A stretch of DNA of 64,000 nt from Sporolactobacillus sp. Y61 (lineage in GTDB: Bacteria > Bacillota > Bacilli > Bacillales > Sporolactobacillaceae): positions 1,612,001 through 1,676,000 of the forward strand of contig NZ_CP159510.1 in assembly GCF_040529185.1 (NCBI RefSeq). The letters run 5' to 3'. The notes under the pieces are model-generated. The model ran no database searches. It saw only the letters and a list, made by a program, of their open reading frames with translations, and was not told the DNA's origin. Shown here in pieces: positions 51,301 through 58,976 of this stretch (position 1 is the first letter of the stretch; each line of letters begins with the position of its first letter). Position numbers and translations under genes: made by a program.

Positions 51301-51342
51301 GCCTGTAAATCTCTGATATTTTGGGATCTGCAGGCTTTTTTT
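51301..51342 (+). terminator. Terminator of the treP-treA-EIIA transcript
   Basis: GCCTGTAAATC / GATCTGCAGGC imperfect stem with T7 tail. A second hairpin, CTGGAACG / CGTTCCAG, lies just upstream at 51261-51291. Confidence 0.65.
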
Positions 51343-51609
51343 GTATTCTGAAAAACTTTTGAATTGATAAGTTGGTATCACCATACTGATTTCTATTTCG
51401 ACCGCAACATCGGTTCTGGAACCAGACTGCATATCCAAAAAGTACAGGATCTGATATAATATTCTGTGGCAGAAGTAGGGATACATCTGCCTTTTTCCTG
51501 TCGGTTTGGAGTCAGCATAATCGGTATAACGGACGCATAACAAGCGTAAGCTGTTTGCATATTATTCTGTTGTCAAAACAGGTCGAAAGCGCACATGGAG
51601 GTGAATTGA

Positions 51610-52329
51610 TTGGGCAGAAAAAAGTTTACGAACATCTATGAGTCTCTCACGGGACAGATTCGTCATAAAAAGATTGCGGCCGGGGATCTGCTTCCGTCCG
51701 AGAATCAGCTCTGCCAGATCTATCACGCTTCACGCGAGACCGTGAGAAAAGCACTGTCACTGTTGCAAGCAAATGGTTATATCCAAAAGATTCAGGGGAA
51801 AGGATCAGTTGTTCTCGACGTCAGCCGGTTCAATTTTCCAGTTTCCGGGTTGACCAGTTTTTATGAATTAAGTCATCACTCGAAGGAACAATGGCAAACG
51901 GAAGTTCATCGTTTGGTTCTGAACCGGCCAAGCCCCAGTCTCATGCAGCTTATGAATCTGGAGCCAGATCAGTACGTCTGGGAACTGGTACGTACCCGGG
52001 CAGCAGAGGGAGAACGGGTGATTCTAGACAAAGATTTCCTGATCCGTGATGTGGTGCCGGTATTAACGGAAGATAAATGTGAACAATCGTTGTATCATTA
52101 TATTGAGAATGAGCTTGGGCTCGCTATTGGTTTCGCCAAGAAAGAAATTACAGTTGAGCCGGCAACGGAGGAAGATCATAAATATTTGGATCTTGGGGAC
52201 AGAAACAAGGTGGTTGTTGTGCGCAGCCTGGTCTTTCTGGATGACACACGCCTGTTTCAATATACCGAGTCCAGACATCGGGACGACAAATTTCGTTTTG
52301 TCGATTTCGCTAGGCGAGAACATAGATAG
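51610..52329 (+). CDS. treR: Trehalose operon repressor TreR (GntR family)
   Basis: DNA-binding repressor released by trehalose 6-phosphate. 239 residues: a winged HTH in the first 70 residues (DLLPSENQLCQIYHASRETV, RKALSLLQANGYIQKIQGKG) and a UTRA effector domain (SFYELSHHSKEQW, YHYIENELGLAIGFAKKEIT, FRFVDFARR). Start is TTG 51610, six bases after GGAGGTG. It follows the treP-treA-EIIA terminator by 270 bases, so it is transcribed separately. Candidate operators lie at 47291-47335. Confidence 0.92.
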   Translation: MGRKKFTNIYESLTGQIRHKKIAAGDLLPSENQLCQIYHASRETVRKALSLLQANGYIQKIQGKGSVVLDVSRFNFPVSGLTSFYELSHHSKEQWQTEVHRLVLNRPSPSLMQLMNLEPDQYVWELVRTRAAEGERVILDKDFLIRDVVPVLTEDKCEQSLYHYIENELGLAIGFAKKEITVEPATEEDHKYLDLGDRNKVVVVRSLVFLDDTRLFQYTESRHRDDKFRFVDFARREHR

Positions 52330-52470
52330 AATCAGGTGGGTCTGAAATCTGTCTTGTTAAAAAGAAATATTTTTGACAAGTACATCTGATTGTGCTCTTT
52401 TTTGTTTACAAAAACTGAGTTCAAATTCACCGTCTTTAGATGGTATCCGCTTATAGCCATATTTTTTCCT

Positions 52471-52960
52471 ATCCATACTTTTCAAAAGAGGTGAAAAGTA
52501 TGGATGGTTATCAGAAAAGTGGTCATGCGGTCTACAATATCAAGTATCATCTGATCTGTGTGACCAAATGCCTATAACAAGTGCTGCTGGGTCAGATAGC
52601 CATTCAATTGTGTGAACACTGATCCGACAGGGATGTGAAGCTTGCGGATTCACCATGCTTCGGGGGAGTTTAGGAACATATCCATTTGCTGATCTCTTGT
52701 CTTCCGAGTCTTGTCCCGAGTTAAATCATGCAGTATCTGAAGGGGTGCTCATCCACACTGCTGCAGGATGAGTTTAGGGAACTGAAACAGAGGACGTAAT
52801 CAAACAGTATATTGAGAACCAGCATAATGGCCGAAATGACGACACATTTAAGATTGTGAAGAATTGGGTTTCAGCCGAAAGCTTAAGCATGATTGAACAT
52901 GGAGTTTTTAACTGGAACTACGATTTTCAGCTGAAAAAGAAACCCCAGTACTTTTCAGTG
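52471..52960 (+). mobile_element. Decayed IS200/IS605-type element with tnpA relic
   Basis: A left-end hairpin ATCCATACTTTTC / GAAAAGTATGGAT (52471-52505) precedes a broken Y1-transposase gene. The frames give SGHAVYNIKYHLICVTKC, QVLLGQIAIQL, then EHIHLLISCLPSLVPS with the HUH motif, IMQYLKGCSSTLLQDEFREL and VIKQYIENQ around the catalytic Tyr. Stops, shifts and a deletion (the block normally between EFREL and VIKQYIENQ) make it inactive. A right-end hairpin-like CAGTACTTTTCAGTGCTG follows at about 52950. Confidence 0.75.
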
Positions 52961-53002
52961 CTGAGTGTTTTAGTCTTCATATAATACTTCTCTACATCAA
53001 AG

Positions 53003-53299
53003 TTATTTTTTATTCAGTTTCTGATTCTTAAATTGGTCTTGATCTGACGAAAAAATTAAATTGCTAATGTCTATTTTTAATTTTCTCCATTCCCTTGTTC
53101 CTTGAATATTCTCAATGAATTCCCTGAACTTTATATCATTGTTGTAATATAAGTATTTCCCTAGAATACGGTCGTGAAAGTAAGTAATTATCCCTTTGAA
53201 ATGGGTTCCATTTTGATCAATTAATTCTACTTTAACTGGATATTTTGGATCTTGAAAATTTGATTGAATTGGCATTATCAATGCATGTTTGATAATCAT
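53003..53299 (-). CDS. AT-rich hypothetical protein (98 aa)
   Basis: Unrecognised. Begins IIKHALIMPIQSNFQDPKYP and contains KVELIDQNGTHFKGIITYFH, a beta-rich pattern, then a Lys-rich end. GGAGG seven bases before ATG 53299 supports translation. Base composition is far more AT-rich than the surrounding genes, a sign of transfer. It overlaps the gene before it by four bases (ATGA), so the two are coupled. Confidence 0.55.
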   Translation of the reverse strand: MIIKHALIMPIQSNFQDPKYPVKVELIDQNGTHFKGIITYFHDRILGKYLYYNNDIKFREFIENIQGTREWRKLKIDISNLIFSSDQDQFKNQKLNKK

Positions 53300-53481
53300 G
53301 AAAATTCCTCCTTGTATAATAAAATAGCTTCTCGGTATTCGCCAGGGTAGATGGGATAAGGGTTTATTTGAACCATAAAAGTCATCATCTTCCTTCTGCT
53401 TTTTAGGGATATTTTTATAATGTGATCGTGAACAAAGATTAGCCGCTTACTTTGAACTTGTGGAAAACAGATTTCTCTCAC
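53296..53481 (-). CDS. Small AT-rich hypothetical protein, possibly 5'-disrupted
   Basis: 61 codons from GTG 53481, ending with YPIYPGEYREAILLYKEEFS. Upstream, in another frame, a well-placed AGGAGG and ATG start a peptide reading SEASKQDRNLNIWAEVWW. Its LNIWAEV recalls the LNVWAEV of the large pRiA4b-type protein. The original gene may have been frameshifted near 53490, leaving this piece. Function unknown. Confidence 0.4.
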   Translation of the reverse strand: MREICFPQVQSKRLIFVHDHIIKISLKSRRKMMTFMVQINPYPIYPGEYREAILLYKEEFS

Positions 53482-53763
53482 TTGACCACCACACTTCAGC
53501 CCATATATTCAGATTGCGGTCCTGCTTCGATGCTTCACTCATTTCTTGTCCTCCTTATTCTTAATTTATTTATATCATAAGGTAACATTGGTAAAATGAC
53601 GAGACTTATATCTACGTATTATAAGCATTTCATGATGAAGCTGAGAACTTTTCACGGGTATTTCTCAATGAATCGTAGAATTTGAAACCCACCCTCGAAA
53701 TTTCTCTCCCATACATCAAAACTCAATACATGTCTAAAAAATGTATAATTATTTCTAGTCTAC

Positions 53764-53790
53764 TAAACATCCTTCCTCCTCTGACGATAT
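53764..53790 (+). promoter_or_regulatory. Sigma-D promoter of hag
   Basis: TAAA (53764-53767), 15 bases, GACGATAT (53783-53790). One base off the consensus TAAA-N15-GCCGATAT, 95 bases upstream of the flagellin start. Confidence 0.8.
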
Positions 53791-53843
53791 ATACAGTGTA
53801 AGCAGTTGGGAAGGCGCCTTTCCAATTGCCAAGATACTATTCC

Positions 53844-53879
53844 ACATGGACGTGGGAATTCATAATTCAAGGAGGAAAT
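53844..53879 (+). promoter_or_regulatory. CsrA binding sites in the hag leader
   Basis: ACATGGACGT (53844-53853) matches the CsrA site consensus ACARGGATGT closely and sits in a TTCCAC...GTGGGAA hairpin. The second site is the Shine-Dalgarno AAGGAGGAA (53869-53877). This is the two-site arrangement known from B. subtilis hag, where CsrA blocks translation. csrA and fliW are in this window at 31994-32669. Confidence 0.65.
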
Positions 53880-53884
53880 TAGTT

Positions 53885-55240
53885 ATGATTATCAATCACA
53901 ACATTGCTGCGTTGAATACGCTCAATAACCTGAGCAAGAACACAGCGGCAACTCAGAAATCACTTGAAAAACTGTCTTCAGGCCTTCGCATTAACCGTGC
54001 AGGTGATGACGCTGCAGGTCTCGCCATTTCTGAAAAAATGCGTGGACAGATTCGCGGGCTGGATATGGCAAATAAGAACGCACAAGACGGGGTTTCTCTT
54101 ATTCAAACTGCTGAAGGAGCATTGAGCGAAACGCACTCAATTCTTCAACGTATGCGCGAATTAGCTGTTCAATCTGCAAACGATACAAATACTACAGATG
54201 ATCGTTCTGAAATTCAAAAAGAAATTGAACAGTTAAAAAGCGAAATTAATAGAATTTCAAGTGATACTGAATTTAACACCAAAAAATTAATCAGTGGTGG
54301 CATTGGTGCAACATCTAGTATTGGGACAACTAATACTGCTGGATTATCAGGTGTAGCAGTTGAAACACCTTCACTTGATACTGGGGCCTATACATTCACT
54401 ATTACAGTAGACAACGCCGCTGCAGTTAGTGGTCAAACTGATGCAGGTACAGGTGTTACTGCAGTGACTAGTTCTGCAGCGGGAGATCACACGCTTGGGA
54501 ACTATCAATTAAATGTGACTGACGACTCAGCAAACGCAGGTAAGAAACTTTTGACATTAGTGAACAGAGACACAGGAAAAACTGTAGGGACACTAAATAA
54601 TCAGGCGGATGACACTACTTCTTATACCATTGCTGGTTATGAATTTACAAATGGTGGTACCATTTCCAATGGCTCTTATTCGTTTACTGAGGATGCTGAT
54701 ATTTCAGTTGCAGTGACTGATGGTGCTACAACAGTAGCTACGGCAACTGTTGATAATTTAACTAAAGGTGAGTTCGAAGTAGCAGGCGTCAATCTTCAGT
54801 TCAACTCTAATGTTGCTGCCGGTGCGACTGATGTAAATGTTGTAAATAATTCAATACAATTCCACATCGGAGCAAATGAAGATCAAACAATGGATTTAGC
54901 TGTTAATGATATGTCAGCTACTGCTTTAGGAGTTGATACTGTAGATGTTACTTCTGCTACTGGGGCAGAATCAGCTATTACCTCTTTAGATGACGCTATT
55001 AAAAGTGTTTCTTCTGAACGCTCTAAACTTGGTGCCTTCCAGAACCGTCTGGAACACACGATCAACAACCTGGGTACTTCTTCGGAAAACCTGACGGCTG
55101 CTGAATCACGTATCCGTGACGTAGACATGGCGAAAGAAATGAGCAACTTCACGAAGAATAACATCCTGAACCAGGCTGCTCAGGCAATGCTTGCTCAATC
55201 CAACCAGCTTCCTCAGGGTGTTCTACAGTTACTGCGATAA
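53885..55240 (+). CDS. hag: Flagellin Hag
   Basis: Main filament protein, exported without a signal peptide. 451 residues: a conserved N-terminal D0/D1 (IINHNIAALNTLNNLSKNTA, SSGLRINRAGDDAAGLAISE), a variable Thr/Ala/Asp-rich middle (about residues 140-360) and a conserved C-terminal D1/D0 (LGAFQNRLEHTINNLGTSSE, ending NQLPQGVLQLLR). Start is ATG 53885 with AAGGAGG eight to nine bases upstream; the frame opens earlier in the leader. From about 54160 to 55020 the DNA is markedly AT-rich with different codon choice from both ends, so the middle seems to have been replaced by recombination. Confidence 0.96.
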   Translation: MIINHNIAALNTLNNLSKNTAATQKSLEKLSSGLRINRAGDDAAGLAISEKMRGQIRGLDMANKNAQDGVSLIQTAEGALSETHSILQRMRELAVQSANDTNTTDDRSEIQKEIEQLKSEINRISSDTEFNTKKLISGGIGATSSIGTTNTAGLSGVAVETPSLDTGAYTFTITVDNAAAVSGQTDAGTGVTAVTSSAAGDHTLGNYQLNVTDDSANAGKKLLTLVNRDTGKTVGTLNNQADDTTSYTIAGYEFTNGGTISNGSYSFTEDADISVAVTDGATTVATATVDNLTKGEFEVAGVNLQFNSNVAAGATDVNVVNNSIQFHIGANEDQTMDLAVNDMSATALGVDTVDVTSATGAESAITSLDDAIKSVSSERSKLGAFQNRLEHTINNLGTSSENLTAAESRIRDVDMAKEMSNFTKNNILNQAAQAMLAQSNQLPQGVLQLLR

Positions 55241-55266
55241 TTCATTTAGAATTTACATTTTATCAG

Positions 55267-55298
55267 AAACGGATCTCCATCAATGGAGGTCCGTTTTT
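55267..55298 (+). terminator. Terminator of hag
   Basis: AAACGGATCTCCAT / ATGGAGGTCCGTTT stem with T5 tail. Confidence 0.8.
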
Positions 55299-55323
55299 CC
55301 TTGAACGAAACGGTTCATAGCCT

Positions 55324-55349
55324 TAACTTTTTTTGATAGACGCCGATAT
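55324..55349 (+). promoter_or_regulatory. Sigma-D promoter of flaG-fliDST
   Basis: TAAC (55324-55327), 14 bases, GCCGATAT (55342-55349), a perfect sigma-D -10, 43 bases before flaG. Confidence 0.78.
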
Positions 55350-55391
55350 TATCAATAGGAAAACAAGTGGACAGGTTGAGGAGGGCTGGTC

Positions 55392-55763
55392 ATGGGTATT
55401 GATGTGACGGGGAGTGCATCGGTGACTCATCATCAGAATGTGCAGATTGCAATGCCGGGCACGGTGGATTCACGGGAAATTGCGGAAGACAAAAATTCTG
55501 TCAGCAAACCTGATGAAGAAAGGATTTACACATCTTTCACAAAAAAACAACTGGACGATCTGGTAAAGGATGCAAATAAATTACTCAGTTCAAATATAAC
55601 AGAAATGCGATATGTACTTCATGATAAACTGAATACATACTATATCCGTCTGGAGGACGCGGTAACGCATGAATTGATCCGGGAAATTCCTCCAAAAAAG
55701 TTCATGGATATGTATGCAGCAATTGCGGAGAAGCTTGGGTTAATTGTGAATAAACGGGTTTAA
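55392..55763 (+). CDS. flaG: Flagellar protein FlaG (YvyC)
   Basis: Small protein of the filament operon, linked to filament length; mechanism unclear. 123 residues with a variable polar N-terminus and the conserved C-terminal block NITEMRYVLHDKLNTYYIRL, ELIREIPPKKFMDMYAAIAE and KLGLIVNKRV. GGAGGG precedes the ATG. First gene of the flaG-fliD-fliS-fliT operon. Confidence 0.9.
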   Translation: MGIDVTGSASVTHHQNVQIAMPGTVDSREIAEDKNSVSKPDEERIYTSFTKKQLDDLVKDANKLLSSNITEMRYVLHDKLNTYYIRLEDAVTHELIREIPPKKFMDMYAAIAEKLGLIVNKRV

Positions 55764-55787
55764 GTTTTTTATTGAGAGGTGGTCAGA

Positions 55788-57368
55788 ATGGCTGATTCAA
55801 CGAGCGGTGTATCCATTAATTCGATTAACAGTATGATCGGTTCGACAAACAGTAACCGGGTCAGCGGGCTTGCCAGTGGGATCGACGTAGACAGTATCAT
55901 GACGCAGATCATGACGGCAGAGAGCCAGCCGATGATTCAGATGCAGCAGCGACTGCAGCAGACGGAGTGGCTGCGCGATGATTATCGTTCGATGAATACG
56001 CTGCTCAGTAACCTTGAGGATACGATCTTTCCGATGAAGCTGCAGAACAGCTATCTGACGAAATCAGCAACATCGAGTAATGATTCGATTGTCTCAGCGA
56101 CAGCCACTCCAAATGCCGGGAATACAACGTATAAATTATCAAACGTTAAAATGGCAGCGTCAGCAAGTGCTGTAGGTGGAGAGATTACTACTAATCCTGA
56201 TTTTGATCCGGATAAAAGCCTGGCAAGTCAGAGTGAAATTTTAGGTAGTTTACCAGAGAGCATCACTTTTTCAATTACGACTTATGATGAGAATGGAAAA
56301 CCGATTGCCCCGGATCCACCATTTTCCTTTGATCCTGGTACAACGTCGTTAAATGACATGCTGAAAACGATTTCTGATTCCAACTCAGGTGTCAATGCGT
56401 TTTATGATCCTTTTACTCATAAAATAGCTATGACACGAAAGGAAACTGGAAATTTAAATCCAAATGGATCGGATATTGTATTTAGTGGTAATTTTATCAC
56501 CAATACCCTCAAAATGACTAGTACTGATGCTAATTTTACTGATGGGTCGGACGCCGAATTCACTATAAACGGACTGGACACGCACCGCCACTCTAACACG
56601 TTCACTGTCGGCGGTGTCACCTACACCCTTCAGGGAAATACCGCACCGGGTGAAACGGCAACGGTTCGTGTTGACAACGACACGGAAGCCGTATTTAAAA
56701 AGATTACGGATTTTGTCGATCAGTATAATGACACGATCGCGAAGATCAACGACAAGATCTCAGAGAAACGCTACCGCGACTATCCGCCTCTGACGGATCT
56801 TCAGAAATCGGAGATGAAAGATTCGGACATCGAGAACTGGACGAACCGGGCGAAATCCGGCATGCTGGCGAGCGACAGTATCCTGACCGGCGCGCTGGCG
56901 CAGATGCGTCAGGATATCTATTCATCAGTCAGTGGAACGGGTAATGATGAGATGGATCAGCTCGCTGAGATCGGGATCACGACGAGTACCGATTATCTGG
57001 AACACGGCAAGCTTGTTGTCGATGAGGCAAAGCTGCGTGAGGCGATCAGTACCGATCCGCAGGCGGTAATGAACCTGTTTTCGAAACAGGGGACGACGGA
57101 AGCTGATCAGGGGATCATGCAGCGCCTCGACGGGACGCTGAAGAAAACGGTCGATCAGATTGAAGAGAAGGCCGGGAAGACAAGCTGGGTTGAAGATCAG
57201 TACTCGATGGGGCGCAGCATTAATGACATGAATGAACGGATTGCAGCTTTCAAGCTGCGATTAGTTGATGTCGAAAATCGCTATTATGCCCAGTTTGACG
57301 CCATGGAAGCGGCCATCCAGCAGGCGAACAGCCAGGCTGGTTATCTGCAACAGTTCATGGGACAATAA
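55788..57368 (+). CDS. fliD: Flagellar filament cap protein FliD (HAP2)
   Basis: Caps the growing filament and folds arriving flagellin. 526 residues. Conserved ends: VSGLASGIDVDSIMTQIMTA and QMQQRLQQTEWLRDDYRSMN at the N-terminus; VDQYNDTIAKINDKISEKRY, IGITTSTDYLEHGKLVVDEA and RYYAQFDAMEAAIQQANSQA at the C-terminus. Start is ATG 55788 after GAGGTGG; the GTG at 55779 is part of that site. Bases from about 56090 to 56540, coding the exposed middle domain, are distinctly AT-rich compared with both flanks, as in hag. Confidence 0.94.
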   Translation: MADSTSGVSINSINSMIGSTNSNRVSGLASGIDVDSIMTQIMTAESQPMIQMQQRLQQTEWLRDDYRSMNTLLSNLEDTIFPMKLQNSYLTKSATSSNDSIVSATATPNAGNTTYKLSNVKMAASASAVGGEITTNPDFDPDKSLASQSEILGSLPESITFSITTYDENGKPIAPDPPFSFDPGTTSLNDMLKTISDSNSGVNAFYDPFTHKIAMTRKETGNLNPNGSDIVFSGNFITNTLKMTSTDANFTDGSDAEFTINGLDTHRHSNTFTVGGVTYTLQGNTAPGETATVRVDNDTEAVFKKITDFVDQYNDTIAKINDKISEKRYRDYPPLTDLQKSEMKDSDIENWTNRAKSGMLASDSILTGALAQMRQDIYSSVSGTGNDEMDQLAEIGITTSTDYLEHGKLVVDEAKLREAISTDPQAVMNLFSKQGTTEADQGIMQRLDGTLKKTVDQIEEKAGKTSWVEDQYSMGRSINDMNERIAAFKLRLVDVENRYYAQFDAMEAAIQQANSQAGYLQQFMGQ

Positions 57369-57386
57369 ACAGAGGAGGACAAAACC

Positions 57387-57782
57387 ATGCCTGCAAGTGC
57401 ATATAAAGCCTATCAACAGAATTCGGTACTGACGGCGACACCGGGTGAACTGACCCTGATGCTTTATAACGGCTGTCTCAAATTTATCAGACAGTCGAAA
57501 AGGGCTGTTCAAATGAAAGAAACAGAGCAGAAAAATATTAATCTGCAAAAGGCGCAGGCAATCATCCACGAGCTGATGGTGACCCTTGACCAGAAGCAGC
57601 CGGTCGCAAAAAGTATGATGCAGCTCTACGACTACATCTACCGCCGGATGATTGAAGCGAACCTGAAAAATGATCTGGAGATTCTGGATGAGGTCGAGGG
57701 ACTGGTCACCGATTTCCGCGATACCTGGAAGCAGGTCATTGAGATCACACAGAAAAATCAACCGAAACGGAACCGCGCCTGA
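57387..57782 (+). CDS. fliS: Flagellin export chaperone FliS
   Basis: Binds the flagellin C-terminus in the cytoplasm until export. 131 residues, all helical, with the family start ASAYKAYQQNSVLTATPGEL, TLMLYNGCLKFIRQSKRAV and MQLYDYIYRRMIEANLKNDL. GAGGAGG precedes the ATG. fliT starts one base after its stop codon. Confidence 0.94.
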   Translation: MPASAYKAYQQNSVLTATPGELTLMLYNGCLKFIRQSKRAVQMKETEQKNINLQKAQAIIHELMVTLDQKQPVAKSMMQLYDYIYRRMIEANLKNDLEILDEVEGLVTDFRDTWKQVIEITQKNQPKRNRA

Positions 57783-57783
57783 G

Positions 57784-58128
57784 ATGCTGATGCAGGAGAT
57801 TTACAATAAGACGGTGCAGATTGAGGACTTGCTTGGAAAACAGGAGCAGGTGCCGCGTGAGACGTTCATTAAACAGCTGCAGCATCTGCTTGATGAGCGC
57901 GGCCGGCTGCTCAGCCGGCTCTCCGGTACGTGCAGTGCCGATGAGCGGGCGATCGGCCAGCACATCATGGAGATCAATCAGCACATCAATATGCAGCTGC
58001 GGTCCATCCGCCAGGACATCGTCCAGGAGATGCAGCAGTTTAAGCATCGAAAACGTACCGTCAGCCGCTACCGCAATCCGTACACCGGACCGACAAAAGA
58101 TGGCATGTATCTGGATAAAAGAGAGTGA
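57784..58128 (+). CDS. fliT: Flagellar chaperone FliT
   Basis: Small helical protein of 114 residues that acts as chaperone for FliD. It has low sequence identity in the family; size, helix pattern (TVQIEDLLGKQEQVPRETFI, IKQLQHLLDERGRLLSRL, then a helix to residue 90) and place after fliS support the name. It begins at ATG 57784, or ATG 57790, without a strong ribosome site, so it probably depends on coupling to fliS. Confidence 0.86.
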   Translation: MLMQEIYNKTVQIEDLLGKQEQVPRETFIKQLQHLLDERGRLLSRLSGTCSADERAIGQHIMEINQHINMQLRSIRQDIVQEMQQFKHRKRTVSRYRNPYTGPTKDGMYLDKRE

Positions 58129-58157
58129 CCGCTGACCGTGGATCAGTGGTTTTTTTA
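58128..58157 (+). terminator. Terminator of the flaG-fliDST operon
   Basis: ACCGCTGA (58128-58135) / TCAGTGGT (58143-58150) with T7 tail. The T run merges with the start of the family 2 repeat. Confidence 0.75.
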
Positions 58158-58352
58158 TCCCGTATGAACGAGCAGTAAAAACCCCATCTCAGGGTAAACG
58201 AACATATCCAGGTGGGGTCCCAGCAGCCTGATGGGTTCAACGAACAATCAGTGGGAGATGATGCAGGCTAAAAACGAGGGCCTCCTGTCGCAACGCCTGC
58301 ACAAGCACGCCCTGTGTGCCCGAAACTCCCACTGATTGAAGTTTCATTTTAA
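58157..58352 (+). repeat. Dispersed intergenic repeat, family 2, copy C (longest)
   Basis: TATCCCGTATGAACGAGCAG, AGGTGGGGTCCCAGCAG, CCTGATGGGTTCAACGAAC, then an extra 80 bases, then ACTGATTGAAGTTTCATTTT. CAATCAGTGGGAG (58245-58257) and CTCCCACTGATTG form a 13-base inverted repeat that closes off the extra segment. That segment has its own TGCAGGC/GCCTGCA hairpin. Such nested hairpins resemble non-coding ends of IS200/IS605-type elements (inference). Confidence 0.78.
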
Positions 58353-58400
58353 AAAAATAAAACAGCCCATTCGATGGCATCTGATGTCATCGTATGGGCC
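58351..58400 (-). terminator. Terminator of the small minus-strand gene
   Basis: GCCCATTCGATG / CATCGTATGGGC stem (58365-58399). The A-rich flank at 58351-58362 becomes a T run on the minus strand. Confidence 0.8.
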
Positions 58401-58426
58401 TTTCCGTGTTCATGTTGGTTTGTCTA

Positions 58427-58576
58427 TTAGTCAGCAGCAACGGCTTCGCCTTCGTTGTCCGCAGTTTCTTCTGTATTCAGGCTGGCCAGGAACTGCAGAT
58501 AGTTGTAGGTCGATTCCTTTTCATCATCATTCAGCTTTTCGAACAGTTCAATGATTTCTTCTTTTTGTACAGACAT
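58427..58576 (-). CDS. Small acidic hypothetical protein (49 aa)
   Basis: SVQKEEIIELFEKLNDDEKE is followed by a second short helix (STYNYLQFLASLN) and an acidic Glu/Ala/Asp tail. The helix pattern recalls short antitoxin- or DUF2281-like proteins, but no family is certain. GGGGAG seven bases before ATG 58576 and a strong terminator after the stop support it as a real gene. Function unknown. Confidence 0.6.
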   Translation of the reverse strand: MSVQKEEIIELFEKLNDDEKESTYNYLQFLASLNTEETADNEGEAVAAD

Positions 58577-58976
58577 GTCATGTCTCCCCTTTTTGGTAAT
58601 AGGTTCACCGGCTGACAGCATCATCGTGAAAATAATCACAAAGTGTTCATCAGACAAAACCTCTATTCTACCACTGAGCAACAGGTTATCCTGTGAAACC
58701 CGTCACTTTCTGAGGGGGTTATCCCTCATTGCGTTTTTATTATATGTGTTAATCAGGGGAAGGTCAATAGAAAAAAGCGCTTTCATTGGCTTAGATTCTA
58801 TTGAATTATTGCATGAAATCAGTACTTGTTTTGCATCGATGGCAATTTTGTGAACAAACGAAAAACTTTGTCAGATCCTTGTCGGTGAAAACGGGTGTTG
58901 TAAATTAATTTTACAGTTTGAGAAGGAATCAGGACGGGAATGTCGAAAGTATATAATATCGAAGGGAGGCTTTCTC

